A stretch of DNA of 64,000 nt from Neoceratodus forsteri. Lineage: Eukaryota; Chordata; Ceratodontiformes; Ceratodontidae. The DNA is taken from NCBI GenBank assembly GCA_016271365.2, contig CM057455.1, positions 1,558,900,501 through 1,558,964,500 on the forward strand, in the 5' to 3' direction. Numbering within the stretch: position 1 is the first letter of the stretch; each line of letters opens with the position of its first letter. The position numbers and the translations under genes were made by a program. The notes under the pieces are model-generated. The model did not search any database, had not been told where the DNA came from, and saw only the letters and a program-made list of their open reading frames with translations. Positions 11,199-22,243 of this stretch are shown one piece after another.

Positions 11199-11951
11199 TC
11201 ACCAAGTCCACTGGGCGGCCAGCTCCCACTGGAGGGGGCGCATGTGCAACTGGTTCCAATGGACCACTGAGGTGCACACCACCATGTAACCCAGAAGGTG
11301 CAGAAAGTCCCGGGCAGGGCGCAAGTGCCCAACCCGAAATGACTGGGAAAAGGAGGAGAGAACCTCCACAATGTCTGCTGTGAGCTGAGCTCTGGCTTGA
11401 CAAGAGTCGAGCTCTGCCCCAATAAAGCCCATCACCTGGGAAGGCATGAGTTCTGACTTGGCCTCACTGATCAGGAGGCCAAGTTGGGAGCAGGTCTTGA
11501 GGGCCAGATCTCTGGACCTCTCCTCTTCCTCCTGTTGGGTGGAAGCTGCCAGAAGAAAATCATCGAGGTAAGGGTAGATTCTGACTCCTCGACGCCAAAG
11601 ATGGGCCGCCACCACTGCAATGCATTTGGTTAAGACCCGTGGGGCCGATGATAGGCCGAACGGCATGGCTTGTAACTCGTACAGGGTCCTCTCGACCCTT
11701 AAGCGGAGGAACCGCTGATGGGATGGACGGATAAGGACATGAAAGAACGCGTCCTACAGATCCAGTGAACAGAACCACAAGTTTCGCTCCAAAGATGGTA
11801 TGATCTGGGACAGAGTGACCATCCGAAAGGTGCAAGACCTGAGAAATCGATTCAAGTCATGGAGATCTAGAATGTTGTGCCAACCCCCTGTCCACTTGGG
11901 CACCAGGAAGTACCTGGAGACAAAGCCTGGGTCTGCTGGAGGATCCACCAC
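11199..11951 (-). pseudogene. DIRS-1 reverse transcriptase, one in-frame stop
   Basis: Single reading frame interrupted once. Motifs in order: SRYFLVPKWTGGWHNILDLH (fingers), SLERNLWFCSLDL then TAG at 11756-11754 inside motif A, MPFGLSSAPRVLTKC (motif B), RIYPYLDDFLLAAS (motif C, catalytic DD), MGFIGAELDS. These match DIRS/Ty3-type polymerase. The stop occupies the position where the related DIRS-3 reads SALDMQDAY. It is sense with respect to LAMA1. Confidence 0.9.
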
Positions 11952-12260
11952 AGGAGCTACTGCCTCCCTGTGGAAGAGCTGAGCTATGTCATCTCGAAGA
12001 GCCGACTGGGTGCACGCTGAAATCCATTCCTCCCAAGGGGCTCGGGCTCAACTGGGAGGGTACTGCTTGAACTATAGAGGCAGTCCCCGACTGACCACTT
12101 CGAGAAACCACCTGTCCGAAGTGATAGCGGACCAAGCGGAAAGGAAGTGGTGGAGCCAACCCCCCACAGGAGGGACCAGAGCTGGAGTGATGTAGACAGG
12201 GTGGCAACCCTCATCCCATCACTGGGCAGGCTTGGAGGAGGAGACTCCAGGACCTCAGCC

Positions 12261-14371
12261 TCAGCCTCCTTTACGGGCCTGTTGGGGTCCAGGCTTGGGC
12301 CGAGGGCGCCCAGCTTGAGCCTGCTGCTGCTGCTGTCCTCCTTGATAGGAGGGCTGCCGGACTGCAGGGGAAGAGTGCCGAAAAGGTTTCTTCTTCTTCT
12401 GCTGGTTCTTGCCCGAAGAACCCTTGGCAGAAGTGGCATCCAAGGTGGCACTGGACTGCTCTATGTGCTGTAGGTGACCAGTCACTCCTGGACCAAACAA
12501 GTCTGTCCCCAGGAAAGGCACATCAGCTAACGTGTGCTGAGTATCTGCCGGAAAGGAGGAAAGTCTCAGCCAAGCCCTGCGGTGATAGGCCACTGTGGTG
12601 GCCACTGAGCAGGCACAAGAATCCTCGATGTCCAAGGCCATCTGGAACTGCTGTTTGGCAACAGCATGGCCCTGGTCAGGGACCTGTTTGACCATGGTCT
12701 GCATGTCCACGGGGAGATGAGGGAGGACTAGGTCTAATGACCAGAGAAGGGCATGAGAGAAGTGTGCCATAATGACAGCAGAGCTGGCCTGACAAAGGCC
12801 CAAAGAAGAGGCTGCACAGAGCTTTCGGGCAGTGTGGTCCATATTTTTGGACTCTTTGTCCAGAGGTCGGTCAGTGTCGGCCAAACTACCAGTATGCCTG
12901 AACACAGAGGTGGTCACCAGGCTCTCGGCCAAAAGGGTGCTCTGTGAACCCTGCAAGGGACCCCATGGGTACCAAATACTTGCAGGTCATGCAGGCAGAT
13001 GGTGCTGGACATGAGGCAGGGCACTGCCAAAGTTCAAGGACCGAGCCAACAATGGCTTCGGCCACTGGAAAGGCCTCCGTCAGGGTATCCCCTCTCCTTA
13101 GAATATCTGTGAGAGGGTATTCCGCCTTTTTCTGGATAGGTTCCAGGGGCATTCCCGTGGAGTTGGAAATGAGATGGAGAATCCCTTGGAAAGAGGAAGG
13201 GCCTCCTCTTTCAAGGGAGCCCCTGCTGCAGGCTGCTTAGGTGGCGGTTCCACCGGAATAGGTAGAGAGACCGGAATAGGCTGAACCAGTGGACAGGCTG
13301 GCCCCATGGGCGGAGGAACCAGAGACTTTGGTTCCGGAGGGATCAGCTTTGGCCTGGGAGGCGAAAGTCAAGTAATGGCCGGGGTGGGCGGCGGAGCCGG
13401 CTTCTGCTCTGTCAGGATCAGCTGTTGCCACATAAGGTCCTCATAGCGCCGAAGGAGTTTCTGATGGAGCCTCTACTCGTCCAAGGAGGATGAGGACAAC
13501 CTGTGGCGTTGCATCTTCTTTGAGCACTTATGGCTCTCCCTTGGTTGTTCGGCCGAGGGGGTCCTTGACCTCGACCGAGATCAAGGAGGCCTACTCGGTC
13601 GATCGGGAGACACTGGTGGAATCAGTGAAACCAGAGGGTCCGAACCAGGTTCTTGATGAGGACACCAGTGGGCTGGGTCTCTTCATCAGGAAATACTAGG
13701 ACCGGAGTCCGTTCTAAGGAGTCGTCGGCCACGGCCAGCGACAAAGGGTCGATCGGGTTGAGGATTATCTCGACCTCATCAGCCACTTCCTCGGTCCCGG
13801 ATGGAAGATCCGTAAAGCTGGCGGCCGAGGAAGTGATCTCGACCGAGGTAGAGACCGCATGCTCTTGGGACTCAGACCTCTTTCGGTCCCAAGATCATCC
13901 TTGTCGAGATGAAGACGAAGGTTCTTTTTCTCTCTTCCGAGAGCGAGAGGAGTGCGAGCCCGTGGGTGCCTCGCCCTGGGTGGGGAGAGACTGGCACAAC
14001 TCTTTAAAAGAACCAGTAAAGATGGAGCCTAGGTTGAGAAGAACAAAGAAGCTTCGATTGGCCGAAGTGCAAGTGGCTTCTTCCTCGAACGCCTTCATAT
14101 GTTCCAGCTGCTCGGCGGAATCCACGGCCGCAAAAACCACCCACCTAGCCTCCTTGTACTTCACTAGAGGGTTTCTTTTTTCTGTTCTCCCCAGCTTCAG
14201 GCATGTCTTGCGATCGTCCAGGACATTGGGATGGAAGGCCAAGCAATAATTGCAGGACGAGGTGTCATGGCCAGCACCTAAGCAGTAGACGCACGTGAGC
14301 TGGGGATCGGTGTGCAACATCTTTTGGTCGCAGGGACACTGGCGAAATCCCGGGGAAAATTTTTCCTCCAT
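12261..14371 (-). pseudogene. DIRS-1 gag-like ORF, several frameshifts
   Basis: A plausible start is ATG at 14371 (MEEKFSPGFRQCPCDQKM). The N-terminus has a zinc-knuckle-like Cys cluster, CVYCLGAGHDTSSCNYC, repeated in form in DIRS-2 and DIRS-3. The middle is Ser/Gly/Pro-rich and broken by frameshifts near 13890, 13240 and 12950. The C-terminal half (12956-12261) has MALDIEDSCACSVATTVAYH, HRRAWLRLSSFPADTQHTLA and a basic Gln-rich tail (KNQQKKKKPFRHS, QQQQQAQAGRPRPKPGPQQA), a likely nucleic-acid-binding end. It would build the intracellular particle. Confidence 0.75.
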
Positions 14372-14501
14372 GACTGATGCTACAAAAGTGCAATTGCTAA
14401 CTTGAATGAGTTTCAATTTCAGAAAAACCAACGATTTGAAAGCCAGAGCCTACAAAATGCAAGAGCACAAGGGAGGCAACCTGTATCTTCCAGTGGAAAG
14501 G

Positions 14502-14668
14502 AAGATCTGGCATCATGGGGCAGAGCTGAGGTACAGTATATACCACCCAGGTGGGTGGGAGGAGTCGGCTTGAAGACTTCTGGCAGATTTAAAGTGGAAG
14601 GGGACAATGCCAAACAGTGTGGATGAACAACATATCCATGCTCCTAGAAATACAGGTTACTCACCTGT
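14502..14668 (-). repeat. DIRS-1 inverted terminal repeat, element 5' side
   Basis: Complement of the 8919-9083 repeat: AAGATCTGGCATCATGGGGC, CCCAGGTGGGTGGGAGGAGT, GGGGACAATGCCAAACAGTG, then GGTTACTCACCTG at the outer end. Confidence 0.9.
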
Positions 14669-14689
14669 AACAGGAGTGTGGATCCAGGC

Positions 14690-15035
14690 CTAAAACACAG
14701 AGTGCTAAGGAGGGAACCTGAGGTTCCAAGCGGTAAGGAAGATCTGGCGTCATGGGGCGGAGCCAAAGGTTTTACCACCGGGGTGGGTGGGAGGAGCCAG
14801 CTTGAAGACCTTCCGGCAACATTAAAGCGGCAAGGAACCTGCCAATAAGTGTGGATTGAACAACATATCCACATCCCTAGAACTGTACTTTTCAGCGGAT
14901 GTTAAGTGTGGCAAAGCTGGAGAACAATGCCACAGGTGACGGGTGGAGCTTAGCTTGAGGCTGTCCAGTAACTGAACATTGCCCCGTGGAACTGGCATAA
15001 TGTGGATATGAACGGAATCCAAGTTGTTAGAAAGG
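14690..15035 (-). repeat. Two further DIRS-type terminal repeats in tandem outside DIRS-1
   Basis: 14690-14885 repeats the DIRS-1 5' repeat (GGAAGATCTGGCGTCATGGG, GGGGTGGGTGGGAGGAGCCA, GGATTGAACAACATATCCAC) with an extra 10-20% divergence by eye. 14886-15035 is a still more diverged relative (ACGGGTGGAGCTTAGCTTGA, CATAATGTGGATATGAACGG), closer to the right end of DIRS-2. They are terminal repeats without coding sequence, probably from older copies such as the one whose recombinase lies at 8332-8886. Confidence 0.7.
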
Positions 15036-15369
15036 ACTTCTTAAGTTTGGTTCGTATTAAGTGATTGTGTTCCTGGCAGTGTTATAAAATATAGGAAGTA
15101 CTAGGAAGCTATATGACACAACAAGCACATTTACAGTTATTATAGCAAAACTTGCCTTCATTGACCATAGAGTATGACTTAAAATAAACTTAATTTTTTT
15201 TTTTTCACTAACTCTACAACCAGAAGGATTCTGGAAGTTCTGATGGGATCAGATAGCTATCAGAGCTTTGCAGGGTATATCAGAACCTTTGACAGTTTTC
15301 GCATCCCTGCTTAGTGAAGGCAAAAATACAAGACACATCCTTTCAGTTTTGGAGACAAGGCAGTAGGGA

Positions 15370-16005
15370 GGCTGAGTGGGATGCGGGGATGCACATGGAA
15401 GGGTATCAGCAGCAGAAACAGGGAGGTGGAGCTGCCTCTGTATAGATCACTGGTACGTCCACATCTGGAGAACTGTGTCCAGTTCTGGAGACCACATCTC
15501 CAGAAGGACACAGACAAAGAGGAGGTGGTCCAGAGGATGGCAAACTAAAATGGTGCAAGGTCTGCATCAAAAACCCTATGAGGAAAGACTAAAGGACCTA
15601 AATATGTACACCCTGGAAGAGAGGAGGGATAGGATATAGATCGTTAAATATCTCACAGGGGTAAATAAGGTACAGGAGGAAGTATTTTTCAGATGAAAAG
15701 GTGCTCAAGAACAAGGTAACATGCTATGAGGCTGGAGGGGGTAGATTCAGGAGAGACATGAGAAAGTACTTCTTCACAGAAAGAGTGGTGGATTCCTGGA
15801 ACAGCCTTCCAGCAGAGGTGGTGGGGTTCAAGAATGTATGAGATAAGCACAAGGGAATCATAATGGCTAGGCAGGGGGCAGGGAGAAAGAGCTGTACATC
15901 AGGCGCGGTCTGCGTTAACAGAGGAGGTAGGGAGGAATGGGCACACTGGATGGGCCAAGTGGTCCTTATCTGCCATCAAATTCAATGTTTCTGTGAGACC
16001 AAAGT
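15370..16005 (+). mobile_element. L2-like LINE, 3' fragment
   Basis: Reads VELPLYRSLVRPHLENCVQF-like in mixed frames (around 15424-15490), then VQGLHQKPYEERLKDLNMYT and LEERRDRI. This is followed by the RDMRKYFFTERVVDSWNSLP-like segment and a tail AGTGGTCCTTATCTGCCATC at 15958-15977. It is the same family as 31035-32070. It ends about 280 bp from a LAMA1 exon and is antisense to it. Confidence 0.82.
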
Positions 16006-16281
16006 TTGGAACCAAAGTTTAGAAAACAGCAGAAATGAATGCTTCAATGCCAATAGGTCACTGGTGCAGTGCTTCACTGATTCTGATCCAATCATTTCTA
16101 AAATTCAGTGTTCTATGGGTGTGTGTGTGGGGGGATCTCATTCATTTGGGCCTCAGGGGAAGGGCGCCAGCTATAAATAAACTCTGCTACTACTAGTACT
16201 ACTACACACCACCTACAGTTATACTAATCAACGTACCCCCGAAATGACCTTATTTAATCTGGAGGGAGGCAGCTGACTCAC

Positions 16282-16464
16282 CAGCCATGGACGAGTCGTT
16301 AATCAGTTTGTTGGTTTTCTGCAGGGTGTCATTCACCCTTGCTAAGGTGGAAGAAGTGTTCAGTAGCTGCTGGCTTAAATTCCTGACCTGGTCCAGAGCT
16401 GCAGCTGTGCTTGTATTGGCAAAGACAGCATGCTCCTTTGCTTCTTGTACTTTTGCACTAGTAT
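16282..16464 (-). CDS. LAMA1: LAMA1 exon (coiled coil domain I), 183 nt, phase 1 to 1
   Basis: Acceptor TCTATTGCAG, then AT completing an Asp codon. The reading is TSAKVQEAKEHAVFANTSTA, then ALDQVRNLSQQLLNTSST, LARVNDTLQKTNKLINDS and SMA, ending with one base (G) before the donor GTGAGT. The helix is strongly heptad-patterned and carries five sequons (NTS, NLS, NTS, NDT, NDS). It is symmetric in phase, like its neighbour at 16682-16798. It splices to the NAGNAG acceptor at 7398 across an 8.9-kb intron that contains DIRS-1 and other DIRS debris. Confidence 0.94.
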
Positions 16465-16681
16465 CTGCAATAGAAAGTTTCCACCAAAACATGAAGATTA
16501 AGACGTACAAATGATACTTAAAGAAAAGCAACAGAGACTAAAAATCGTATTTGTTTCTTGACAGATCTCCCTAGATAGATAATGAATCAGCAAAACATAA
16601 AACTGATAAACATAATCATTCAAAAGAATTCTCTCAACCATTGTAGGTGTCACATTTCTTATTCTGCTTGGACCCTCTTAC

Positions 16682-16798
16682 CATTTGGCAAGGAACTCAG
16701 TGCAAGCACTGGCCGTTTCAGCAGTTCACTCATGTTCCGGCAACTCTCTCGAATCGTATGGGCTCTCTCCCTCAATCCATTCAAATCCAAGACAAGAC
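16682..16798 (-). CDS. LAMA1: LAMA1 exon (coiled coil), 117 nt, phase 1 to 1
   Basis: Acceptor GTTTCTAG, then GT completing a Ser codon, then LVLDLNGLRERAHTIRES, CRNMSELLKRPVLALSSLPN and a terminal G before the donor GTAAGA. One Cys and one sequon (NMS) are seen. Only 217 bp separate it from the next exon at 16282-16464, the smallest intron in the window and one that carries no recognisable insertion. Length divisible by three with phase 1 on both sides means that skipping this exon would leave the reading frame intact. Confidence 0.92.
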
Positions 16799-17070
16799 CT
16801 AGAAACAGACAATGAAAATCAGATTACATTTTTCTTTGAATGAGGATCTGGAACTAAGATTTGTTATCCTGGGACTACTACTACTACCAAAGAGCAGAAA
16901 GGGCAGACTGGCCAAGAGATTATATAAAATATGCACGGTCACCGCATGTAAATGCGTCACCGTTAATTGGCTCACACCAAATCCCCCCTTTAAAGCAGAA
17001 TGGCTTGTGAAATGTAAGGAAGTACAAAGCACGGAGCTGTTAATTGCAGAGAGAGAGAGGTAGGTTATTC

Positions 17071-17226
17071 ACCTGTAACCATAGTTCTAGGCAGTGGCAT
17101 ACAGTCCACATCGACACACTAGCAGTTCCACTGGAAGTGCCGATTCAGCGGATGTCTCTAAAATAAGCTGTTCCCACCACCTGGGTGGTATATCCATAGG
17201 CATTACCCCATGACCTCAGATCTTTG
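17071..17226 (-). repeat. DIRS-2 inverted terminal repeat, 3' side
   Basis: CACCTGTAACCATAGTTCTA, CAGTTCCACTGGAAGTGCCG and ATTCAGCGGATGTCTCTAAA pair with the reverse complement of 21578-21735. Confidence 0.85.
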
Positions 17227-17283
17227 CATGCTGGAAGCAGGGACCTGGGTGTCACATTACTAGGGGAAGCCAGATGGGCTGTG

Positions 17284-17400
17284 TGGAAGTGAACTGTATA
17301 CTACCCCTAGAACTACGGTTACAGGTGAGTAACCTATATTTCTAAGGGTGTAGATACAGTTCACTATCCACTCTCTGGCAGACTCCTAGCAGTTCTTCAG
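17284..17400 (-). repeat. DIRS-2 internal complementary region
   Basis: GTGAACTGTATACTACCCCT and AGAACTACGGTTACAGG form the complement of one terminus. They run straight into TGAGTAACCTATATTTCTAA and GATACAGTTCACTATCCACT, the complement of the other terminus. Confidence 0.85.
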
Positions 17401-17429
17401 GAGGAGGGGGCAAGCTGCATACCCCTATT

Positions 17430-18101
17430 TAGTGAACAGAGACTGGAGAACAGAGGTCCCAAAAGCAGCATCCCGATGTGACTCAAGGTCAATGCTGTAG
17501 TGGGAAATTAAGGTGCGTGCTGACTTCTAGTTTGCATCCCTACATATTTCATGTATTGGGATGTCTCAGGAAACAGCTACCGAGGCAGCGGTATGTCTGG
17601 TGGAATGAGCCCTAAGCCCTTTAGGAAGTTCCCTACCAGCCAAACTATAGCAGAGGTCAATGCAGGACATTATCCCACCTGCCAATAGTCTGCTCTGCTG
17701 CTGGTCTGCTAGGCACATCTTCAGCATAAGTGATGAACAGTTGGTGAGCCTCACTCTGAACTCCAGCTGTGAGCTCATTGTAAGCGAGCATCCTACACAG
17801 GTCCAAAGTATGGAGCCTGCAATCAGCCTCCAAGGTCAGGTTGGTAAAGTATACCGGTAGGTTAATCATCAAGGTGAAACTCTGATATGACCTTTGGGAG
17901 GAACTTTGGGTGGGGGCAAAATATGACACTGTCCCTGAGGAACATCAGATAAGGAGACTCCACCAAGAGTGGCTGCAGCTCATTAATCCTTCCGGCTGAT
18001 GTAACAGCCAAAAAGAAGGTCGTCTTCCACAACAGGTGTGACATCTCACACATGTGCATAGGTTCAAATGATTTGCCCATGAACATAGGTAGCTCCAGCA
18101 A
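17430..18101 (-). pseudogene. DIRS-2 tyrosine recombinase, broken
   Basis: Frames give MGKSFEPMHMCEMSHLLWKT, FFLAVTSAGRINELQPLLVE, ILPKVISEF-like, VQSEAHQLFITYAEDVPSRP and GLRAHSTRHTAASVAVS. The HxxR box (HSTR) is intact. The region that should carry the Tyr nucleophile (about 17450-17570) is frameshifted. The N-terminal third present in DIRS-1 is missing or too decayed to read. Confidence 0.82.
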
Positions 18102-18119
18102 TATGTCCTATGGTGGTGT

Positions 18120-19200
18120 TAGTTCATGCAATGTAGCCCTACTGCTAGCTTTTGGCAGAAAGGAATCAAATGCTGGAGGAATAGGGGGAACCAGGCTGAA
18201 CAGCATGGTTGAAACATTTAACCACTGAGAAGGAGACATTTACTCGGGTCAACAGTTGAAGGCTCAAGATTTAGTGCAGAATGCATGTTCTTTAACAAGG
18301 CCTGAAAAGCTGAATCCTCCTGAGGAACAGGAGAAGGGCCTGGGTCTGAAAAGTTCACGGTACAGAATGTGTCATCGTCAACACTCCTAGAGATAATGAA
18401 TTGGGGTCAGACTCTCCCCGGAGGATCAGGCAGGAAGTGGATTACCACAGCCCCAATTCAGAACAAGGCCTTGGCAACACTGGTCCCAATTTAGGATGAG
18501 CTGGTGTCAAGGGTGGTACCATGGCTCAAACCAAAACTGGCACCAGGAGGTCTCCTGCCACAGAGGGTGGTGCCGGGGCTCGTGCCAGAATATGCGTCAG
18601 CCTGGTGCTGACCCCAATGCCAATAACCCAGCTGGCACCGAAGTCAATGGGAAAGGTACATCAGCTGGTACCATCACAGTAACACTGAATGGGGATCTGG
18701 ACAGTGGGACAGGAGCTGGTGGCACTGTCATCAGCAAGGGCCCTGGGGCTGTTGCCAGAGCCAAATGTTCCACCTGGTTTGAAGGCCCCACCTGCAGCTC
18801 CAGTGCCACCAGCCCCAAAAGGCCAGGGACCAGTTCCACAGGCAGAAGCAAACAAGCCAGACACTGCACCCACTGCTCCATAAGAGCTGCCCAGTGGTGG
18901 AACTGTTCACCAGAGTCCCCACTAAGCGACACAGATGGACTCTGGGCCCGAGACTTCCACCACCCGTGAACTGAATCCCCCAGTGATGCAGACAGCGCCT
19001 GTGAGGGCCTTCTGCTCTGGGAGACCGAGTATCTTGTGGCAGACCTCGCACAGGGCAACCTCAAGTGGTACTGCTTCTTCCCCTTCGTGCAGGAAGAGGA
19101 AGAACTCAAGGCTGAGTGGTGCCACGACTGTGACTGGGATCGGGAATAGGCCTCCTTCTATTTGTGCTAAGGGAAGAATGTCCTTCCTCCGGGTCACAGG
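18120..19200 (-). other. Unassigned segment replacing the polymerase region of DIRS-2
   Basis: No polymerase motif is found. A 170-codon minus frame (19109-18597) is Ser/Leu/Pro-rich with low-complexity character, and an overlapping frame contains FFLFLHEGEEAVPLEVALCE and VCHKILGLPEQKALTG. The plus strand shows repeated GGTGCC/GGCACC words between 18490 and 18720. It may be a diverged gag segment duplicated within the element or foreign sequence. Confidence 0.4.
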
Positions 19201-19210
19201 ACTGCCCATG

Positions 19211-21480
19211 TTAAGAACTCTCCTCTGAAAGGGAAGTGAATAGGGCACAGCCCCCCCTGCTGGAGCAGCTTGCTTGAGGAGGCTGCCTATCGATGCCGTC
19301 CATGGCCATCGACCGTTGACTCGGCAGCTTTGGAGGGGGCATCACTTCCCCTACCCCTGCCTTTTTCGGACCATGGCCACTGAACTTGGCCTTAGGGTGC
19401 CAGGCTTTGTATTGCCATGGCTGGGGCTGCTGCCAAGGCTGCTGTGGCTGAGAGGCCTTAGGGTTCTTCTGGGACAAAGCCACAGAATCCAGTGTGACAC
19501 TGGACTTCTCTATTCTGGTGAGATGTCCCTCCACCTCAGGGCCAAAAGAGGTCAGTGCCCAAGAAAGGGACAATGGCCAACTTGTGCTGAATATCTGCTA
19601 TAAAGGTGGCGATCCTCTGCCAGGCCCTAAGACACATCGTGACAGCCACTGCCATGGTATGGGCACAGAAGTCGCCCATGTCCAAGGTTGTCTGGAGGTC
19701 GTGTTTAGTCAGCATTTGACTCGGGTCCTTGACCAACTTCACCAGCAACTACCTGTTGGCAGGGAGGTGAGAGAGGATTTTGTCCAGAGCTAACAATGGG
19801 GAGTGACCAAAATTTGCCATAAGGACAGCATAGCTGGCCTGATGCAGACACAAAGAGGAGGTGGCATAGACCTTTCTGGCCACATGGTCAGGCTTTTTTG
19901 ATTCCTAGTTGGGAGGTTTGTCCAAGTCCCCTTGACCTCCAGGGCTGGTCCCAAGATGGCCTCAGCCATGGGAAAGGCAACCCCTGGGGAATCATCCTTG
20001 TGCAGAATATTCATAAAGAGGTATTTAGGCCTCTTCTGGACTGGCTCCAAAGACATATTCATGGACTCCAACATAAGGCAGAGGACAGCCCCAAGTGACA
20101 CTGGCCCATGATCAGTGGACAATTCAGAAAGAAGCCCAGTCGAAGTTATGGGTCCTCAAAGACAACATTGGATGATCTTCCTGAGTCTTCTGAGGACTCC
20201 TACAAACCAGCCATTGACCATTTGCACATTGGATCACCTGTGTGTCTTCCAACTGGGTGATCTCCACACAGCCAACCTGGCAAGTTGACTGCAGCATAGG
20301 AATCCTTTGTCGGGGCTCCCACAAAGGGCTGTGGTAGAGAGACACATGCCATAGACATCTCCTGAGGGTGAACAGGCACGGGCATCAGTGGGTGCTGCCA
20401 GGTGACCAAAGGTCCAGGGGCAAAGCCCTACCCCATCCCATCTTGCTTCCAGAGGATCTATTCGTAATGTCTCCACATCCTGTGGTAGTGTCTCTCCTCA
20501 CCCGAGGATGCAAAGCATCAACAGAGGCACCTCCCGTTCGCGCGAGATCGAGAGCATGAATGATGCCTCAACCTCAACCATCATTCTGAGGGCCGATGTC
20601 AAGGAGAAGCCTCTGGAGGGTTGATGTAAACCACATGCCGAGCCATACTGATGAGCTCCAGCTTATGAGGCATGACCACTGGTGGAGGCTGATCTCAAGT
20701 GGAACCAGTTGGGGACACCAGTCAGCCCACATTCTTCTGGGTGACGACTGGGAGAACTGGGGTCTGGGAGATTGACTTCTCATCAGTCTCCTGTGACAAC
20801 TGGTTGACAGACTCAAGAAAGATCTTGACAGCCTACTCAACTGGTGTCGAGGTTGACAAGCCCAAGTGTGTTACCAAAGAGCTGTTGACCAAAGGAAACT
20901 CAACTTGACTCAATAAGTGTTTGACATGAGTTGAGTAGTCAGGGGAACAGAGGGAGCGAGAGGACCGTGATCTCTCCTGACCTCATGACAGGTGCTGGCA
21001 GTGCTTTTTTGCATTGGTGCACAGAGTGCTCTCTGAAGGCCTGGAGGGCCCCGCACAATTCTCAGAAGCCGTCTGAGAAGGATGCTCTGATGCTGGCACA
21101 AGGCCAATGAAGTTCTCACCGCAGTAGGCACCGCCTCCTCTTTCAAAGCCACCAGTTGAGCTGCCGACCCAGCAACAGCCGAGGCCTTCTTGCAGCTTTT
21201 AGGTCAAAGTTTACAGTCCCTATTGGCTGGCTAATCTAAGAGAAACCTGGCTACATGATCTTCCAGTGATGTTGGAAGCACTGCCTGACAAAGGCCACAG
21301 CCAGCCACATTATGCTATGATCCATAGCAGTAGATGCAGGACATGTAAGAGTCTGTGTTCGACATTATTTGTCAACTTGTGACGTAAAACCTGAAGCTGC
21401 GGGACAGCTTTGCTTCCTCTGTGTCCATCTTCCATCAAGTGAAGCAGAACTGGAGCGAAGGAGCATACTTTTGATCAAGG
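19211..21480 (-). pseudogene. DIRS-2 gag-like region, heavily broken
   Basis: The N-terminal part near 21340-21290 has the same Cys cluster type as DIRS-1 (reads CIYCYGS then HNVAGCGLC). The C-terminal half (19748-19211) reads MLTKHDLQTTLDMGDFCAHT, LRAWQRIATFIADIQHKLAI, FGPEVEGHLTRIEKSSVTLD and a Gln/Trp-rich basic tail. The middle is a patchwork of short frames. Confidence 0.6.
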
Positions 21481-21577
21481 AATGCAATTCTAGAAAAAGG
21501 TTTTTGAAGAATAGTGCCAAAGTTCTAAGGTAAGCCTCTTACACTGCAAAGCTGCAAAGGAGGAGACCTGTACCTTC

Positions 21578-21735
21578 CAGCAGAAAGAAAGATCTGCTGT
21601 CACAGGGTGGAGCCAGAGGATATACAGCCAGTTGGTGGGAGGAGCTTAGCTTAAAGATGTTCGATGAATCAGCACTTCCAGAGGAATTGCTAGAGTGTGG
21701 CTAGTGAACTGTATCCATGCCCTTAGAAACAAGTG
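21578..21735 (-). repeat. DIRS-2 inverted terminal repeat, 5' side
   Basis: CCAGCAGAAAGAAAGATCTG, GTTGGTGGGAGGAGCTTAGC and TAGTGAACTGTATCCATGCC, complementary to 17071-17226 and similar to the DIRS-1 repeat. Confidence 0.85.
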
Positions 21736-22243
21736 TATTTGGCTCTGCTTTATGAACTTTATAGACCAGAAGGAAGAGATTCCCTGTTTTGGACCTGCTT
21801 GCAAGAATTCATACCTAGAATGCCCCAAGTCCAATAGACCCTATTCACTGGTACCTGACCCATAGATGCAAGGATGATTAACATAAAATCCAGTATTCCT
21901 ATTTTTCATTTTTATCTATAACTCCCTCTTCTGTTTTTCTGGTTTGCCTTCATGTTTCAGACATTAATTTCTTTTTAAATGGATTGTCCTGGAGAGTCAG
22001 GTGAATGAATGCCTCAGTCCCAGCAGGTTCACTAACCAACCAGAATCTTCTTTTTTCGGTGTGAGGGTTGGGTTACTATTTTATTTGGTGTAAGGTTTGG
22101 TTTACTATTTTTTACAGAATTACCCATGTTTCTTTTAATTGTTCCTGGGCTGGAAGGAAGCAGGTCCCTGCATGTTGAGGCACTGTATTCTGTTTGCTCT
22201 GAACTGTACTAAGGATGTCTGAACATATATGGTTCAAGCATTT

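Larger units (their letters stand above)
8919..14668 (-). mobile_element. DIRS-1: near full-length DIRS tyrosine-recombinase retrotransposon (5.75 kb)
   Basis: Order on the minus strand is inverted repeat, gag, reverse transcriptase, RNase H, tyrosine recombinase, internal complementary region, inverted repeat. This is the DIRS architecture: such elements integrate through a circular DNA intermediate by tyrosine recombination and so leave no target duplication. Terminal repeats of about 165 bp are complementary across 8919-9083 and 14502-14668. No DAM-type methyltransferase was recognised. The element is defective, with frameshifts in gag and between domains and at least two in-frame TAG stops, but every main domain is readable, so it is fairly young. 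It sits in sense orientation inside LAMA1, in the intron between 16282 and 7398. Confidence 0.93.
17068..21735 (-). mobile_element. DIRS-2: DIRS element lacking a recognisable reverse transcriptase and RNase H (4.7 kb)
   Basis: Inverted terminal repeats (17071-17226 and 21578-21735), an internal complementary region (17284-17400), a recombinase (17430-18101) and a gag-like region (19211-21480) all match DIRS-1 in order and type. Between recombinase and gag, where DIRS-1 has about 1.6 kb of polymerase, no YxDD, FGLSSAPR or RNase H motif appears in any frame; instead there is about 1.1 kb of unassigned sequence. It is therefore a deletion derivative or a non-autonomous form. It lies in the 23.5-kb LAMA1 intron, sense orientation. 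Confidence 0.88.

Noticed and set aside
8345..14431. Retrovirus or LTR retrotransposon
   Set aside because: No long terminal direct repeats, no primer binding site, no DDE integrase or protease; a tyrosine recombinase and inverted repeats with an ICR identify DIRS instead.
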